Assembly: GCF_008367235.1 (NCBI RefSeq)
Contig: NZ_VTZS01000002.1
Location: 372,001 to 436,000, forward strand
Reading direction: 5' to 3'
Length of the DNA stretch: 64,000 nucleotides
Origin: Pareuzebyella sediminis
GTDB lineage: Bacteria; Bacteroidota; Bacteroidia; Flavobacteriales; Flavobacteriaceae
Shown: positions 25,506 to 35,167 of the stretch, in pieces
How positions within the stretch are numbered: position 1 is the stretch's first letter
How the letters are laid out: the number at the start of each line of letters is the position of its first letter
Program-made: the position numbers and the translations under genes
Notes under the pieces: model-generated
Told to the model about the DNA's origin: nothing
Seen by the model: the letters and a program-made list of their open reading frames with translations, nothing else
The model's database searches: none

Positions 25506-28500
25506 ATGATTAGTATTGCATTGCACAAACATTTTGCACTTATCGGTGCGGTCCTTCTATTCATGGGATGCGCTACCTACAAGCCAAAGTATTTGACGAA
25601 AGAGAAAGCGGTTGATGTCGCCACTGAAAAAGAAGTAGTGCACACCTTTTATCTGATAGGGGACGCGGGGCTGTCTCCGATGAACGAAATGAACGAGGCC
25701 CTGAAAATTTTTAAAAAACGATTGGACGGGGCTAGTGAAAATAGCACTGCCATTTTTCTAGGGGATAATATCTACCCTGCTGGATTGCCTGATCCTAAAG
25801 ATTCTACAGTGGCCTACTTACAGGCAAAAAATGATTTGGACGCCCAATTAAAAACCCTTGAGAACTTCAAGGGCAAACCCCTATTCATACCCGGCAATCA
25901 TGATTGGTATACTGAGGGACTTGTCGGTTTGGAACGTGAACAAAAGTATATTCAGAAAAGCTTGGATAGCGATGAGGTATTCTTTCCTGAGGATGGATGC
26001 CCCATGGAAGTCATCGAAATCAACGACGAGGTCGTAGTCATAGCGATAGACACGGAGTGGTATTTGACCAATTGGGACAAACGCCCTGACATCAATGATA
26101 AATGCGATATTAAAAGCCGGGATCGGTTTTGGCTCGAGGTCGAAGATAAAATAAAGGACTTTAGGCAACGAACTACCATCATCGCGATGCATCACCCGAT
26201 GTTCAGCTATGGCTCCCACGGCGGTCAATATACATTCAAACAACATCTCTATCCGAAAAGTGGTCTCGGTCCATTGCCGCTGTTCGGTACTTTTATTAAT
26301 GTACTTCGAAAAACCGCTGGGGCATCTATCGAAGATATGCAGAATAAGCGTTACGTCGATCTTAAAAAAAGGCTCTTGACTTTGGCGCAATATTCAGAGA
26401 AAGTAATTCTCTCTTCGGGCCATGAGCATACCTTACAGTATATCGTGGAAGAGAGTACACCTCAAATTGTGAGTGGTTCGGGTGCGAAAAAAGGCGCCAC
26501 GCGCCTGCTTAATGGAAGTCAATTTTCAACAGGACAGAGAGGGTATGCCACTCTTGAAGTGTATAAAGATGGATCTTCTCGAGTTCGCTTTTATGGGGTA
26601 GATGATGCCGAAAAGGAACAGTTCCTATTTACATCACAGGTTTTAGGACCAGATCGTGAAATTAATGAAGAAAAATATCCAGAAACTTTCCCCACTACCG
26701 TAGAGGCTTCCGTGTATACGGAAGAAGAAATTGAACGATCAGGATTTTTCAAGTTTTTATGGGGTGACCGCTATCGGACCTATTATGGAACGAAAGTAGC
26801 TGCGCCAACGGTTAACCTGGACACCATTTTTGGTGGCCTTAAGCCGGTACATAAAGGGGGAGGCCATCAATCTAAATCATTGAGGTTACGACATAAGAGT
26901 GGAAAGGAATATGTGATGCGAGCCCTAAAAAAAGACGCAGAACTATACCTGCAAGCCATGGCCTTTCAAGATCAATATGTGATGGGTGACTTTGAGGATA
27001 CCTATACCCAAAAATTTTTACTTGATTTTTACACAGGTTCCCATCCTTACGGTCCGTTCACCACAGGGGTTCTATCGGATGCAGTAGGGCTATATCACAC
27101 CAATCCAACTTTGTACTATATTCCCAAGCAACCGGCCTTAGAAGATTTTAACGAAACGTTCGGTAATGAACTCTATATGATAGAAGAGCATGCTGGCGAT
27201 GGTCATGGAGACCTCGAAAGCTTTGGGTTTAGTAATGAACTAAAGAGTACCGATAGCATGCTCGAAGACCTAAGGGACGACGAGAAATATGATGTCGATG
27301 CCGAGCTTTATCTCAGGGCACGGCTTTTTGATATGGCACTGGGCGACTGGGACCGTCACGTCGACCAATGGCGGTGGGCAGAATTTAAGGATAAAAAATC
27401 GGATAAAGTGCTCTACAAACCAGTGCCCAGAGATCGAGATATGGTCTATTCAAAACATGGCGATGGTGTTTTAATGAATCTTGTTACCCGTATTGTGCCC
27501 GCCTTGCGATTGATGGAGGGTTTCCGGAAAGAAATAAGGAATGTTGAAGGCTTTAACTCCTCTCCCAAGACCTATGTTCTTGATATGGCCCTTTTAACCG
27601 AAACCACGATGGAGGATTGGAAGAAACAAGCGAGGTTCATTCGCAAAAATCTCACCGAAGAAGTTATTGACGAGGCCTTCAAGAATTTTCCGAAAGAAGT
27701 AGGAGAGCGTAGTTCGGCCGAAATTAAGCCGATTCTTTTGGCGCGAATTGCCGATATGGAGAAGACCGCAGAAGCGTATTATAAGGTATTGAACGAATAT
27801 GCTGTGATAACGGGTACCGATAAAGATGATTGGTTCGAAATAAATGTGTTAAATGAAAGAGAGACCGAGGTGAAGGTTTTTCGAATAATCGGGGGAGAAA
27901 AAAAGAAACTTTTTTTTCATAAAAAATTCGATGCGAATTTCACCAAAGAAATATGGATTTACGGTCTTGACGACGATGACCGTTTTGTGTCGACGGGTTC
28001 TGGCCGGAGTGCGATAAAAACTAGACTGATAGGAGGGCAGAACAATGACATATATGAATTAAAGGCGTCAGGGAATTTTACTATTTATGACTATAAATCA
28101 AAAAATAATACACTTCTTGAAACCGGTAAGGCCAAGGTGAAATTGACGAATGATTACCAAGCAAATACTTATCTGCCCCTTAACCTGCGCAATTCAAATA
28201 ATCTTACCGTTCCGACAATCGGTTTCAACCCCGATGACGGTGTCAAAATTGGTGTCAGTAATACCTATACCTACAACGGCTTTAGGCAAAACCCGTTTAC
28301 GCAACAGCATATAATATCGGGTTCCTTTTATTTTGCAACCAGCGGATTTGAGCTTAATTATAATGGAGAATTTGCCCATCTTTTCGAAAATTGGAATTTT
28401 GAGATTGCTGCCCGATTCACCAGTCCAAATTTTAGTATCAACTTTTTTGACTTTGGCAATGAGACCGAAAATTTAGACGATGATTTGGGGCTTGATTACA

Positions 28501-29231
28501 ATCGGGTTAGACTGAGAAATTTAAAGGTAAAACCCGCGGTGGTCTGGAGGGGGCAATTAGGAGCCAAGTTCAAAACAGGTATTTCATTGGAGTCGATCGA
28601 GGTCGAAGAAACAAACGATAGGTTTATCAATGAGTACTATCAAGAAAATAACGAGGAGACCGAGGCCAATTTTTTGGGCATTGATGGGGAATATACCTAT
28701 TCAAATGCCGATAATGCTGCATTCCCTACTTTGGGCATGGCCACCTCTCTTTTAGTAGGTTTTAAAAACAACCTCGATTCCGGAGCGAATTTTGGTTACA
28801 TAGTACCGAGTTTGTCATTTGACTACAAGTTGATACCTAGTGGAAGATTGGTACTGGCCACTAAATGGAAGGCCCATTTCAATCTCGGCGATGGCTATGA
28901 GTTTTATCAGGCTGCGAGTATAGGGGGTACCGATGGTTTAAGGGGGTTTAGAAACCAACGTTTCACCGGGAAGAAATCTTATTATCAAAATACAGACATT
29001 AGATATAGCCTCCGAAAGTTTACTACGCAATTACTGCCATTGACCATGGGGCTGTATGGAGGCTTTGATTATGGTAAGGTTTGGGTGCCCGATGTAGATT
29101 CTGATATTTGGCATACCTCATATGGTGGAGGCTTCTTTATCAATGGAGCCGATATTGTGACCGGAAGATTAGCACTTTTTCATAGCGAGGACGGCTTCCG
29201 GCTTTCTTTCGGCTTAGGATTCGGCTTTTAA
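25506..29231 (+). CDS. Lipoprotein: metallophosphoesterase - kinase-like - Omp85-type barrel
   Basis: 1241 residues from the ATG (a TTG 11 codons upstream is not used). The lipobox is LLFMGC. Residues about 40-390 form a calcineurin-like phosphatase (FYLIGDAGLS, FLGDNIYPAGL, IPGNHDWYTEG, AMHHPMFSYGSHGG, LSSGHEHTLQ). The next 350 residues repeat the domain of the 18.3 kb gene: KGGGHQSKSLRLR, VMRALKKDAEL, MALGDWDRHVDQWRW (Asp616) and VPRDRDMVY (Asp643/Asp645). The last 350 residues are an outer-membrane barrel ending in GFGF. It carries the Omp85 loop signature SIGGTDGLRGFRNQRFTGK. The layout suggests a surface or periplasmic phosphatase and possible kinase tethered to, or threaded through, its own barrel. 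Substrates are unknown; the kinase reading is an inference. Confidence 0.8.
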   Translation: MISIALHKHFALIGAVLLFMGCATYKPKYLTKEKAVDVATEKEVVHTFYLIGDAGLSPMNEMNEALKIFKKRLDGASENSTAIFLGDNIYPAGLPDPKDSTVAYLQAKNDLDAQLKTLENFKGKPLFIPGNHDWYTEGLVGLEREQKYIQKSLDSDEVFFPEDGCPMEVIEINDEVVVIAIDTEWYLTNWDKRPDINDKCDIKSRDRFWLEVEDKIKDFRQRTTIIAMHHPMFSYGSHGGQYTFKQHLYPKSGLGPLPLFGTFINVLRKTAGASIEDMQNKRYVDLKKRLLTLAQYSEKVILSSGHEHTLQYIVEESTPQIVSGSGAKKGATRLLNGSQFSTGQRGYATLEVYKDGSSRVRFYGVDDAEKEQFLFTSQVLGPDREINEEKYPETFPTTVEASVYTEEEIERSGFFKFLWGDRYRTYYGTKVAAPTVNLDTIFGGLKPVHKGGGHQSKSLRLRHKSGKEYVMRALKKDAELYLQAMAFQDQYVMGDFEDTYTQKFLLDFYTGSHPYGPFTTGVLSDAVGLYHTNPTLYYIPKQPALEDFNETFGNELYMIEEHAGDGHGDLESFGFSNELKSTDSMLEDLRDDEKYDVDAELYLRARLFDMALGDWDRHVDQWRWAEFKDKKSDKVLYKPVPRDRDMVYSKHGDGVLMNLVTRIVPALRLMEGFRKEIRNVEGFNSSPKTYVLDMALLTETTMEDWKKQARFIRKNLTEEVIDEAFKNFPKEVGERSSAEIKPILLARIADMEKTAEAYYKVLNEYAVITGTDKDDWFEINVLNERETEVKVFRIIGGEKKKLFFHKKFDANFTKEIWIYGLDDDDRFVSTGSGRSAIKTRLIGGQNNDIYELKASGNFTIYDYKSKNNTLLETGKAKVKLTNDYQANTYLPLNLRNSNNLTVPTIGFNPDDGVKIGVSNTYTYNGFRQNPFTQQHIISGSFYFATSGFELNYNGEFAHLFENWNFEIAARFTSPNFSINFFDFGNETENLDDDLGLDYNRVRLRNLKVKPAVVWRGQLGAKFKTGISLESIEVEETNDRFINEYYQENNEETEANFLGIDGEYTYSNADNAAFPTLGMATSLLVGFKNNLDSGANFGYIVPSLSFDYKLIPSGRLVLATKWKAHFNLGDGYEFYQAASIGGTDGLRGFRNQRFTGKKSYYQNTDIRYSLRKFTTQLLPLTMGLYGGFDYGKVWVPDVDSDIWHTSYGGGFFINGADIVTGRLALFHSEDGFRLSFGLGFGF

Positions 29232-29273
29232 ATGGCGAATTTAATTAGGGATATCTTTGTTGAACGTGCTGAT

Positions 29274-30128
29274 TTACTGAAATTGATACGAATAGAGATT
29301 GCCTCCGCCCGAACTATTCTCCTCGTCGGACAACAAAAGGGTTTTATCGTCAACAAAACATACGGACTCTAGTTGGGTTCGTACTCCTAAGTCAATTTCT
29401 TCAATAGTAGGCTTTGAAAAATTATCGAAATCAAAGTGAGTCAAAATCCACAATTTACCTGATCCCAAGAGTACAATGGAAAGACCGTCTGATGAGATAT
29501 CCGCCGAGGTAACCTGACAGGTTTCCCAATCGGTACAGGTACGTATTTTACCCAAGCTTTCGGCCTTATAGGAGCCCTTTTTGTCGGGAACCCTATAAAT
29601 CAACGACTCTCCCGTAAAAGGAGATGCCCTATTCTTAGTAAATATGTATAGATAACCGTCATAGTGAAAAAAGGCTTCAGCGTCGAACATGCGCTGATTT
29701 TTTTTGGGTGGAAAATCTTTTTGCTCGGGATAGTAAAAGGTGATTTTTTCGGCATCGATTTTATCACCGGGCTCAGATTCGGGGTTGGGCAACTTATAGA
29801 TGGTCAAGTCTTTTCTTCGGTTCCCATTGTTTCCAAAATCTCCGATATACAAATTGCCCATTTTGTCTGTTGCCAAATCTTCCCAATCACGATTTTTGAC
29901 ATTCTTTACGTCGAGTTCCTTTCTAATGTTTCCTTGAAAGTCGACCTTATAAATATTGTCACTGTTGCCACTATCTTCCACGAACCAGGCAGAACGTTCT
30001 CTAAAGGTGGCTATGCCCGAATTTTCCTTAAGGGATTTGGGCAATTTGGTCACGTACTTCAACTGACCGTGGTTGGCACAACTGAACAACAGGAAGGGAA
30101 TCAAAAAAGATAAGGATAGTGTTTTCAA
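29274..30128 (-). CDS. Unknown lipoprotein, propeller-like
   Basis: 284 residues with a lipoprotein signal (MKTLSLSFLIPFLLFSC, Cys17). The mature part has beta-propeller-like repeats: AWFVEDSGNSDNIYKVDFQG, WEDLATDKMGNLYIGDFGNN, FDAEAFFHYDGYLYIFTKNR, VTSADISSDGLSIVLLGSGK and LESVCFVDDKTLLLSDEENS. These resemble SdiA-regulated or esterase-like phytase propellers, but I cannot name a function. It lies convergent with the phosphatase-barrel gene (42 bases) and 100 bases downstream of the haloperoxidase gene on the same strand. Probably anchored in the outer membrane. Confidence 0.78.
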   Translation of the reverse strand: MKTLSLSFLIPFLLFSCANHGQLKYVTKLPKSLKENSGIATFRERSAWFVEDSGNSDNIYKVDFQGNIRKELDVKNVKNRDWEDLATDKMGNLYIGDFGNNGNRRKDLTIYKLPNPESEPGDKIDAEKITFYYPEQKDFPPKKNQRMFDAEAFFHYDGYLYIFTKNRASPFTGESLIYRVPDKKGSYKAESLGKIRTCTDWETCQVTSADISSDGLSIVLLGSGKLWILTHFDFDNFSKPTIEEIDLGVRTQLESVCFVDDKTLLLSDEENSSGGGNLYSYQFQ

Positions 30129-30228
30129 ATTTAGGCGTTAAATCAGTGCTATTTGCGGATGAGGCCGTCGATTACTGGATGAAAAATCTATTTTTTTCGT
30201 GAAATAAAGATCTAGGAAAAATGACCGA

Positions 30229-31599
30229 TCAATTAATATTTTGACGATTTTCCGCCACGCGTTGATCGGCCTCCATTTTTAGGTTGTCGACAATAAACCG
30301 ACCCAGTTCACGACCCTGTTTTAGACCCACTTCGATGGCCATACGATAGTGGATTCCCCCATACATACGACTTATAGCGGCCTCGGCCGCGGCCTCGTTG
30401 AACGAATCAAAACTGCGAACTGGAAGGCCATACGCCAGCTCTGTATCATCGTCAAAAGCAAAATCATCCCCAAAAATGCTTGTCAAAGCGATTGAGGCGG
30501 CACCCGATACCACCGAATGCCCACTTGTATACTCAGGAAATGGAGGGGTTTGCAAGACAGGCTTCCACGCATCATCAATGTGCTGATTGATCAGTGTTTC
30601 GGGGCGTATTAGATTACTTCTGTATTTCTCGTCCCAACAACTTATGAAGCCGTCCGCAATGGCCATAGATGTCTTCGTATAAGCATAGAGCGTTTTGTCA
30701 AAATCACTGTTGGTTTTTCTTGATGCGATTTTTGTGATACCGATCCAATGTGCCCCAGGAGTAATTTTTTTAGTAGCGAACATAAGATGGCCGCGCGTCA
30801 CTGAAACGTAAGGATTACAATCCCAAAATTGGGCAATCTTTATTTCATCGGAATCGTCTCCTGTCTCTTCGATTTTTTTTCCGATATCGTAAACTTCCTT
30901 CAATTCCCTATAAAAATCGGAACCCTCTTCCATAGAGAAGGGAACTGGGGGAGTGGGCTTGAACTGCTGTGCCGAATCGATTACGAAAGGCCTTATCTTG
31001 TTCCAATGGGGCTCAATGCCGTCCATGTAGGCCGGAGGGGTAGGTTGCCAACGGGTGGGGTCATCGACATTGACCGTGAATTTAGGCATGGTGCGCGTTT
31101 GAGGATAATTGTCCTTGTTCATCCAGACACCGATATGATCGGCAACTTTTAAGCCGTACGTTTTCGAGTTTTCAAAGATCGTAGGATTTTTATGCTCCCA
31201 TACTGCATATAGGCTATCGCGCAATGCTTCCATTCTATCTTCGGAAAAAATCAAGCGTTTGCTCAGCTCCATATGGGCTACCAGTGCTGATAGATCATAA
31301 TTAATGGCCGTGATGGAGTCTGGTTTCGGAATCGGGGTGAGATCCGTCACTTGACCGACCAAAGAGAGGTAGTCATCATTATTGGCCGCTACAATTTCAT
31401 AAGCTGCGATATTGGGGTACGCAAAAATTCGGCTCGCCACGGGAGGTGAAAAAATATCGTGAATCATTATTTCCGTGACTTTGTCAACGGACGCATGCAA
31501 ATCTTCCGCGGAAATTACAATCGGTTCCTCTTTTTTGATTTCGTTGCTACAGGAAATGTAAAGGACCGCAAAGGTGAATAATACTGTAATCTTCTTCAT
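30229..31599 (-). CDS. Vanadium-dependent haloperoxidase (probable iodoperoxidase), lipoprotein
   Basis: 456-residue PAP2-superfamily enzyme with a lipobox (LYISC, Cys17). The vanadate pocket is complete: Lys325 and Arg332 in KYRSNLIRP, Ser359-Gly360-His361 in FPEYTSGHS, Arg411 in SRMYGG, and His417 in IHYRMA. Such bacterial vanadium haloperoxidases oxidise iodide (or bromide) with hydrogen peroxide. Length, lipoprotein signal and pocket spacing resemble the bacterial iodoperoxidases known from algae-associated Flavobacteriaceae, rather than the larger algal bromoperoxidases. A phosphatase activity cannot be ruled out by sequence, since acid phosphatases share this pocket. The enzyme should sit at the cell surface or in the periplasm. 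Roles would be iodine turnover, peroxide defence or signalling near macroalgae (inference). Confidence 0.9.
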   Translation of the reverse strand: MKKITVLFTFAVLYISCSNEIKKEEPIVISAEDLHASVDKVTEIMIHDIFSPPVASRIFAYPNIAAYEIVAANNDDYLSLVGQVTDLTPIPKPDSITAINYDLSALVAHMELSKRLIFSEDRMEALRDSLYAVWEHKNPTIFENSKTYGLKVADHIGVWMNKDNYPQTRTMPKFTVNVDDPTRWQPTPPAYMDGIEPHWNKIRPFVIDSAQQFKPTPPVPFSMEEGSDFYRELKEVYDIGKKIEETGDDSDEIKIAQFWDCNPYVSVTRGHLMFATKKITPGAHWIGITKIASRKTNSDFDKTLYAYTKTSMAIADGFISCWDEKYRSNLIRPETLINQHIDDAWKPVLQTPPFPEYTSGHSVVSGAASIALTSIFGDDFAFDDDTELAYGLPVRSFDSFNEAAAEAAISRMYGGIHYRMAIEVGLKQGRELGRFIVDNLKMEADQRVAENRQNIN

Positions 31600-32026
31600 T
31601 GTTTTTCTTTCATTTCATTCATTATACTACTCGGTAATAAGACATGCAAGATAAAATTAGGGGAAGTGCTGATCGGCCAACAAATCCCTCTGTTCATCTT
31701 GTACTAATGGTTGGATGTTTAGGGCTGCAAAATTACATAATTTTTTAGCTTTCCCATACACTTGGTTTGGAAATGCTCATAGATAAAAATTAGTATTGTT
31801 GACTAAAAAACAGGGAGTTAAACTTACGAATCTTTTGTAAATTGGAATAGCGGTACCCCTGAAAACTAAGTTTTTCTCCAACAAAATAGTCGTTCTTCAA
31901 CCTGATTGACCATTTATTTTCATTGTGACCTAACTGATTTCTATGTTAACAGATAAAACAGGCATTTTTGAATAGTTATCAAATAATCCGATATATTTAT
32001 CATCAATAATCAAACCAAGCGATGAA
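31600..32026. other. Divergent intergenic region, 427 bases
   Basis: AT-rich spacer between the leftward haloperoxidase gene and the rightward symporter gene. No open frame with gene-like features, no RNA gene fold and no T-run hairpin were found. A weak promoter candidate for the haloperoxidase is listed separately. The length leaves room for regulator sites or a small RNA, but nothing specific is seen. Confidence 0.4.
31619..31649 (-). promoter_or_regulatory. Weak promoter candidate for the haloperoxidase gene
   Basis: On the minus strand, TTG (31649-31647) is followed after 20 bases by TATAATGA (31626-31619), about 20 bases before the start codon. The TTG and spacing match the Bacteroidetes sigma factor preference; the downstream box keeps only the TA of TAnnTTTG. 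Confidence 0.25.
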
Positions 32027-33679
32027 ATGATAGGAATTCTTTCTTTTTTAGGCTTTACCGTATTAGTGGCGATAATAGCCTATTTTGCCACTCGTACGAC
32101 CGATGAAAAATCTTCTGATGGATATTTTCTGGGTGGAAGAAGTCTCACTGCTGGGGTAATTGCAGGTTCTCTTCTACTAACTAACCTTTCTACGGAACAA
32201 ATTGTGGGGCTGAACGGAAGTGCCTATAAAGACGGTCTTTCTGTAATGGCTTGGGAGACTTTGGCGGCGATGGCGATGGTAGTCACCGCTATTTTCTTGT
32301 TACCTAGGTATTTGAAGGGAGGGTTGACGACTATTCCACAGTTCTTGGCCAAGCGATTTGATATTGCTACGAAAACCATCACGTCTGGCCTCTTTCTTAC
32401 AGGATATGTGATCGTACTCTTGCCGGTTATACTCTATTCGGGGTCAGTGGCCATAAGCGGTATGTTCGATGTACCTGAATTGCTTAATGTCTCAGATGGT
32501 ACAGCCTTGGTCATTTGTATCTGGGGTATTGGTATTATCGGTTCTATCTATGCTGTATTTGGCGGATTAAAAGCAGTCGCCGTATCAGATAGCATCAATG
32601 CCATCGGTTTGATTGTAGGGGGTCTATTGATACCGTTGTTCGGATTGATCGCTATTGGTGATGGAAATGCCATTGACGGTTTAAAAGTATTGGTCGATGC
32701 GAACCCTGAAAGGTTTGATTCTACGGGAGAACCTGGGCAAGAAGTTCCCTTTTCTACCATTTTCACGGGTATGATGTTAGTGCAATTGTTCTATTGGGGC
32801 ACAAACCAACAGATTATACAGCGAGCCTTGGGTGCTAAAAATTTGGCTGAAGGCCAAAAAGGACTGTTATTGGCATCTTTTTTGAAAATTTTAGGCCCAA
32901 TTATACTCGTTTTACCGGGTATGATTGCCTATTATTATTTTGAGGGAGGGTTGGAATCCAGTGATTTGGCCTATCCTGAATTGGTACGGGCAGTACTGCC
33001 AAAACCATTGGTTGGTTTTTTTGCGGCGGTTCTGTTTGGCGCGATTCTGAGTTCGTTCAACAGTGTCTTGAACAGTTCGGTAACCCTCTTTGGTATCGAT
33101 ATTTATAAGCAGCATATTAATAAGGAAGCCTCAGAGGCGACCGTGGTTAAATATGGAAAGATTTTCGGTATTTGCCTCGCTCTGGCGGCCATGTTTATAG
33201 CACCCCTGATCGCCGATGCAGGAAGTCTTTTTAATTATCTTCAGGAGATTAACGGCATTTACAGTATTCCCATTTTTACGATTATAGTTGTCGGATATCT
33301 AACCAAAAGAGTACCTGCCATTGCTGCAAAAATAGGAATCTTTTCAGGCTCTATACTTTATATTATCAGCCAATTCTGGCTTGGTCCGAAGCTCGTAGGG
33401 GAAGCTTTGGAATCGGCAAAGGCCGCCGGAATCTCAGATGCTTCGGAATTGCGATTAGTTGAAGCGGAGGCTTATCCACATTATTTGCATGTTATGGCCA
33501 TTCTGTTTGTTTCGAATATAATTATTATGTTGATCATCGGAAAATTCTACCCAAGAAAAGAACCTTTCGAATTAGAGTACACGAAACAAGTATCGATAGA
33601 ACCATACAAATATGTAAAACATGTCGGTCTTGCCATCTGCGTTATAGTTGTGGGTATCTATATCTACTTCGCCAAGTAA
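32027..33679 (+). CDS. Sodium/solute symporter (SSS family), sugar type
   Basis: 550-residue inner-membrane transporter with about 14 hydrophobic helices. Family marks are DGYFLGGRSLTAGVIAGSLL, LTNLSTEQIVGLNGSAYKDG, YAVFGGLKAVAVSDSINAIG and FGAILSSFNSVLNSSVTLFG, which contribute to the sodium site. The GLNGSAYKDGL region and overall pattern are those of the sugar branch (SglT-like) rather than proline or pantothenate carriers. The gene converges with xylB-xylA across a hairpin, so xylose or a related pentose is the best guess at substrate; the grouping is not proof. The Flavobacterial promoter region upstream is long and empty. Confidence 0.88.
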   Translation: MIGILSFLGFTVLVAIIAYFATRTTDEKSSDGYFLGGRSLTAGVIAGSLLLTNLSTEQIVGLNGSAYKDGLSVMAWETLAAMAMVVTAIFLLPRYLKGGLTTIPQFLAKRFDIATKTITSGLFLTGYVIVLLPVILYSGSVAISGMFDVPELLNVSDGTALVICIWGIGIIGSIYAVFGGLKAVAVSDSINAIGLIVGGLLIPLFGLIAIGDGNAIDGLKVLVDANPERFDSTGEPGQEVPFSTIFTGMMLVQLFYWGTNQQIIQRALGAKNLAEGQKGLLLASFLKILGPIILVLPGMIAYYYFEGGLESSDLAYPELVRAVLPKPLVGFFAAVLFGAILSSFNSVLNSSVTLFGIDIYKQHINKEASEATVVKYGKIFGICLALAAMFIAPLIADAGSLFNYLQEINGIYSIPIFTIIVVGYLTKRVPAIAAKIGIFSGSILYIISQFWLGPKLVGEALESAKAAGISDASELRLVEAEAYPHYLHVMAILFVSNIIIMLIIGKFYPRKEPFELEYTKQVSIEPYKYVKHVGLAICVIVVGIYIYFAK

Positions 33680-33686
33680 AAAAAGA

Positions 33687-33715
33687 AGTCCGATAATGTA
33701 GCACATTACCGGACT
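33687..33715 (-). terminator. Terminator hairpin between the symporter and xylA
   Basis: Arms 33687-33699 and 33703-33715 pair over 13 bases with one mismatch around a 3-base loop. Read leftward, the stem is followed by a T-rich run (A-run at 33678-33684 on the plus strand), which fits the end of the xylB-xylA transcript. Rightward there is no T-run, so the symporter mRNA would only be protected or stopped weakly. Confidence 0.75.
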
Positions 33716-33754
33716 CCAGAAAACGATTCGTTTGAAAGTGAGCCTTACCTAATA

Positions 33755-35080
33755 TTAAATATGCTGGCTAATGATGTTTTCGAAAAGTTCTTGTTTGCCG
33801 CTCTGAAGTTCAAGCTCTCCATTTGCCTTGGCAATGTCATAGAGATCTTTGAAATCGAGGGTACCCTCCTCAAAATCCTTGCCCTTGCCCGCATCGAAAG
33901 AACTATACCTTTTTTTCCTCAAGCTTTCATAAGAAGAGGATGAGATGATCTTGTCTGCGGTGATCAAGGCTCTTGCAAAGGTATCCATCCCGCCAATATG
34001 TGCATGAAAAACATCGTCCATATCCGTTGAATTCCTTCTTATTTTTGCGTCAAAGTTTATGCCCCCGCCCTGAAGGCCACCTGCTTTTAAGAAAGTTAAC
34101 ATGGCCTCGGTAACCTCGGTAATATTGTTGGGAAACTGATCGGTATCCCATCCGTTTTGATAGTCGCCGCGGTTGGCGTCAAGGCTACCTAGCATGCCGT
34201 GGGAAGCTGCAACTTCCATTTCATGCTGCATGGTATGGTTCGCCAATGTCGCATGATTAAATTCGAGATTGAGCTTAAAATCATCTTGCAAACCATATTG
34301 ATGCAAGAAACCTATTACGGTAGCAGAGTCAAAATCATACTGATGTTTCATAGGTTCCATAGGTTTCGGCTCTATAAAAAAGTTTCCTTTGAAGCCTTGG
34401 CTTCTAGCATAATCCCTAGCCAGGCCTAAAAAGCGACCCATATGGTCGAGTTCACGTTTGATATCGGTGTTCAATAAAGACATATAGCCTTCACGGCCGC
34501 CCCAAAAGACATAGTTCTCGCCATTGAGTTCGATGGTTGCATCGAGGGCTAGTTTTATCTGACCGCCGGCACGGGCCAAGACGTTAAAATCTGGGTTGGT
34601 TGCCGCCCCGTTCATGTACCTAGGGTTAGAGAAACAATTGGCCGTTCCCCATAACAATTTTACGCCCGATGCTTCTTGTTTTGCTTTGATATAATCAACA
34701 ATAGTGGTCAATCTTTTCTCTGATTCGTTGAAATTCGGGGCTTCCTGAATCAAGTCAAAATCGTGGAAACAGAAATAATCGACGCCCATCTTGGTGATAA
34801 ATTCAAAGGCGGCATCGGCTTTTGCTTTGGCGGCTTCTATGGGGTCGGAAGGCTGGTCCCAGGGAAAATTCTGTGTTCCCGGTCCGAAGGGATCGGAACC
34901 TTGGCCACAGAACGTATGCCAATAAGCGATGGCAAATTTAAAATGTTCGGACATGGTTTTTCCGGCAACTTTTTGCTCTGGGTCGTACCACTTGAAAGAT
35001 AATGGATTATCTGAATCCTTGCCTTCGTATTTTATCTCTCCGATTCCCTTAAAATATTCTTTGTCTCCTAATAGTGCCAT
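33755..35080 (-). CDS. xylA: Xylose isomerase
   Basis: Converts D-xylose to D-xylulose in the cytoplasm using two divalent metals. The 441-residue class II enzyme shows CFHDFDL with catalytic His106, [37 protein letters not shown] with metal and substrate ligands, and the signature [20 protein letters not shown]. The end [20 protein letters not shown] is also typical. It lies 87 bases downstream of xylulokinase on the same strand, giving the order xylB-xylA. It is followed by a hairpin with a T-run. Confidence 0.97.
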   Translation of the reverse strand: MALLGDKEYFKGIGEIKYEGKDSDNPLSFKWYDPEQKVAGKTMSEHFKFAIAYWHTFCGQGSDPFGPGTQNFPWDQPSDPIEAAKAKADAAFEFITKMGVDYFCFHDFDLIQEAPNFNESEKRLTTIVDYIKAKQEASGVKLLWGTANCFSNPRYMNGAATNPDFNVLARAGGQIKLALDATIELNGENYVFWGGREGYMSLLNTDIKRELDHMGRFLGLARDYARSQGFKGNFFIEPKPMEPMKHQYDFDSATVIGFLHQYGLQDDFKLNLEFNHATLANHTMQHEMEVAASHGMLGSLDANRGDYQNGWDTDQFPNNITEVTEAMLTFLKAGGLQGGGINFDAKIRRNSTDMDDVFHAHIGGMDTFARALITADKIISSSSYESLRKKRYSSFDAGKGKDFEEGTLDFKDLYDIAKANGELELQSGKQELFENIISQHI

Positions 35081-35167
35081 TTTAATTTAATGAGTTATGT
35101 GTTAATAATTCTTCTTGAGCTCGATATAAGATCTAAGACCATTTAATTTTTGGGTCCTATATTTTAT

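Noticed and set aside
33721-33733. Perfect odd palindrome AAACGATTCGTTT between the convergent symporter and xylA genes
   Set aside because: It lies at the 3' ends of both genes, where an operator is unlikely, and no second copy was seen; probably chance.
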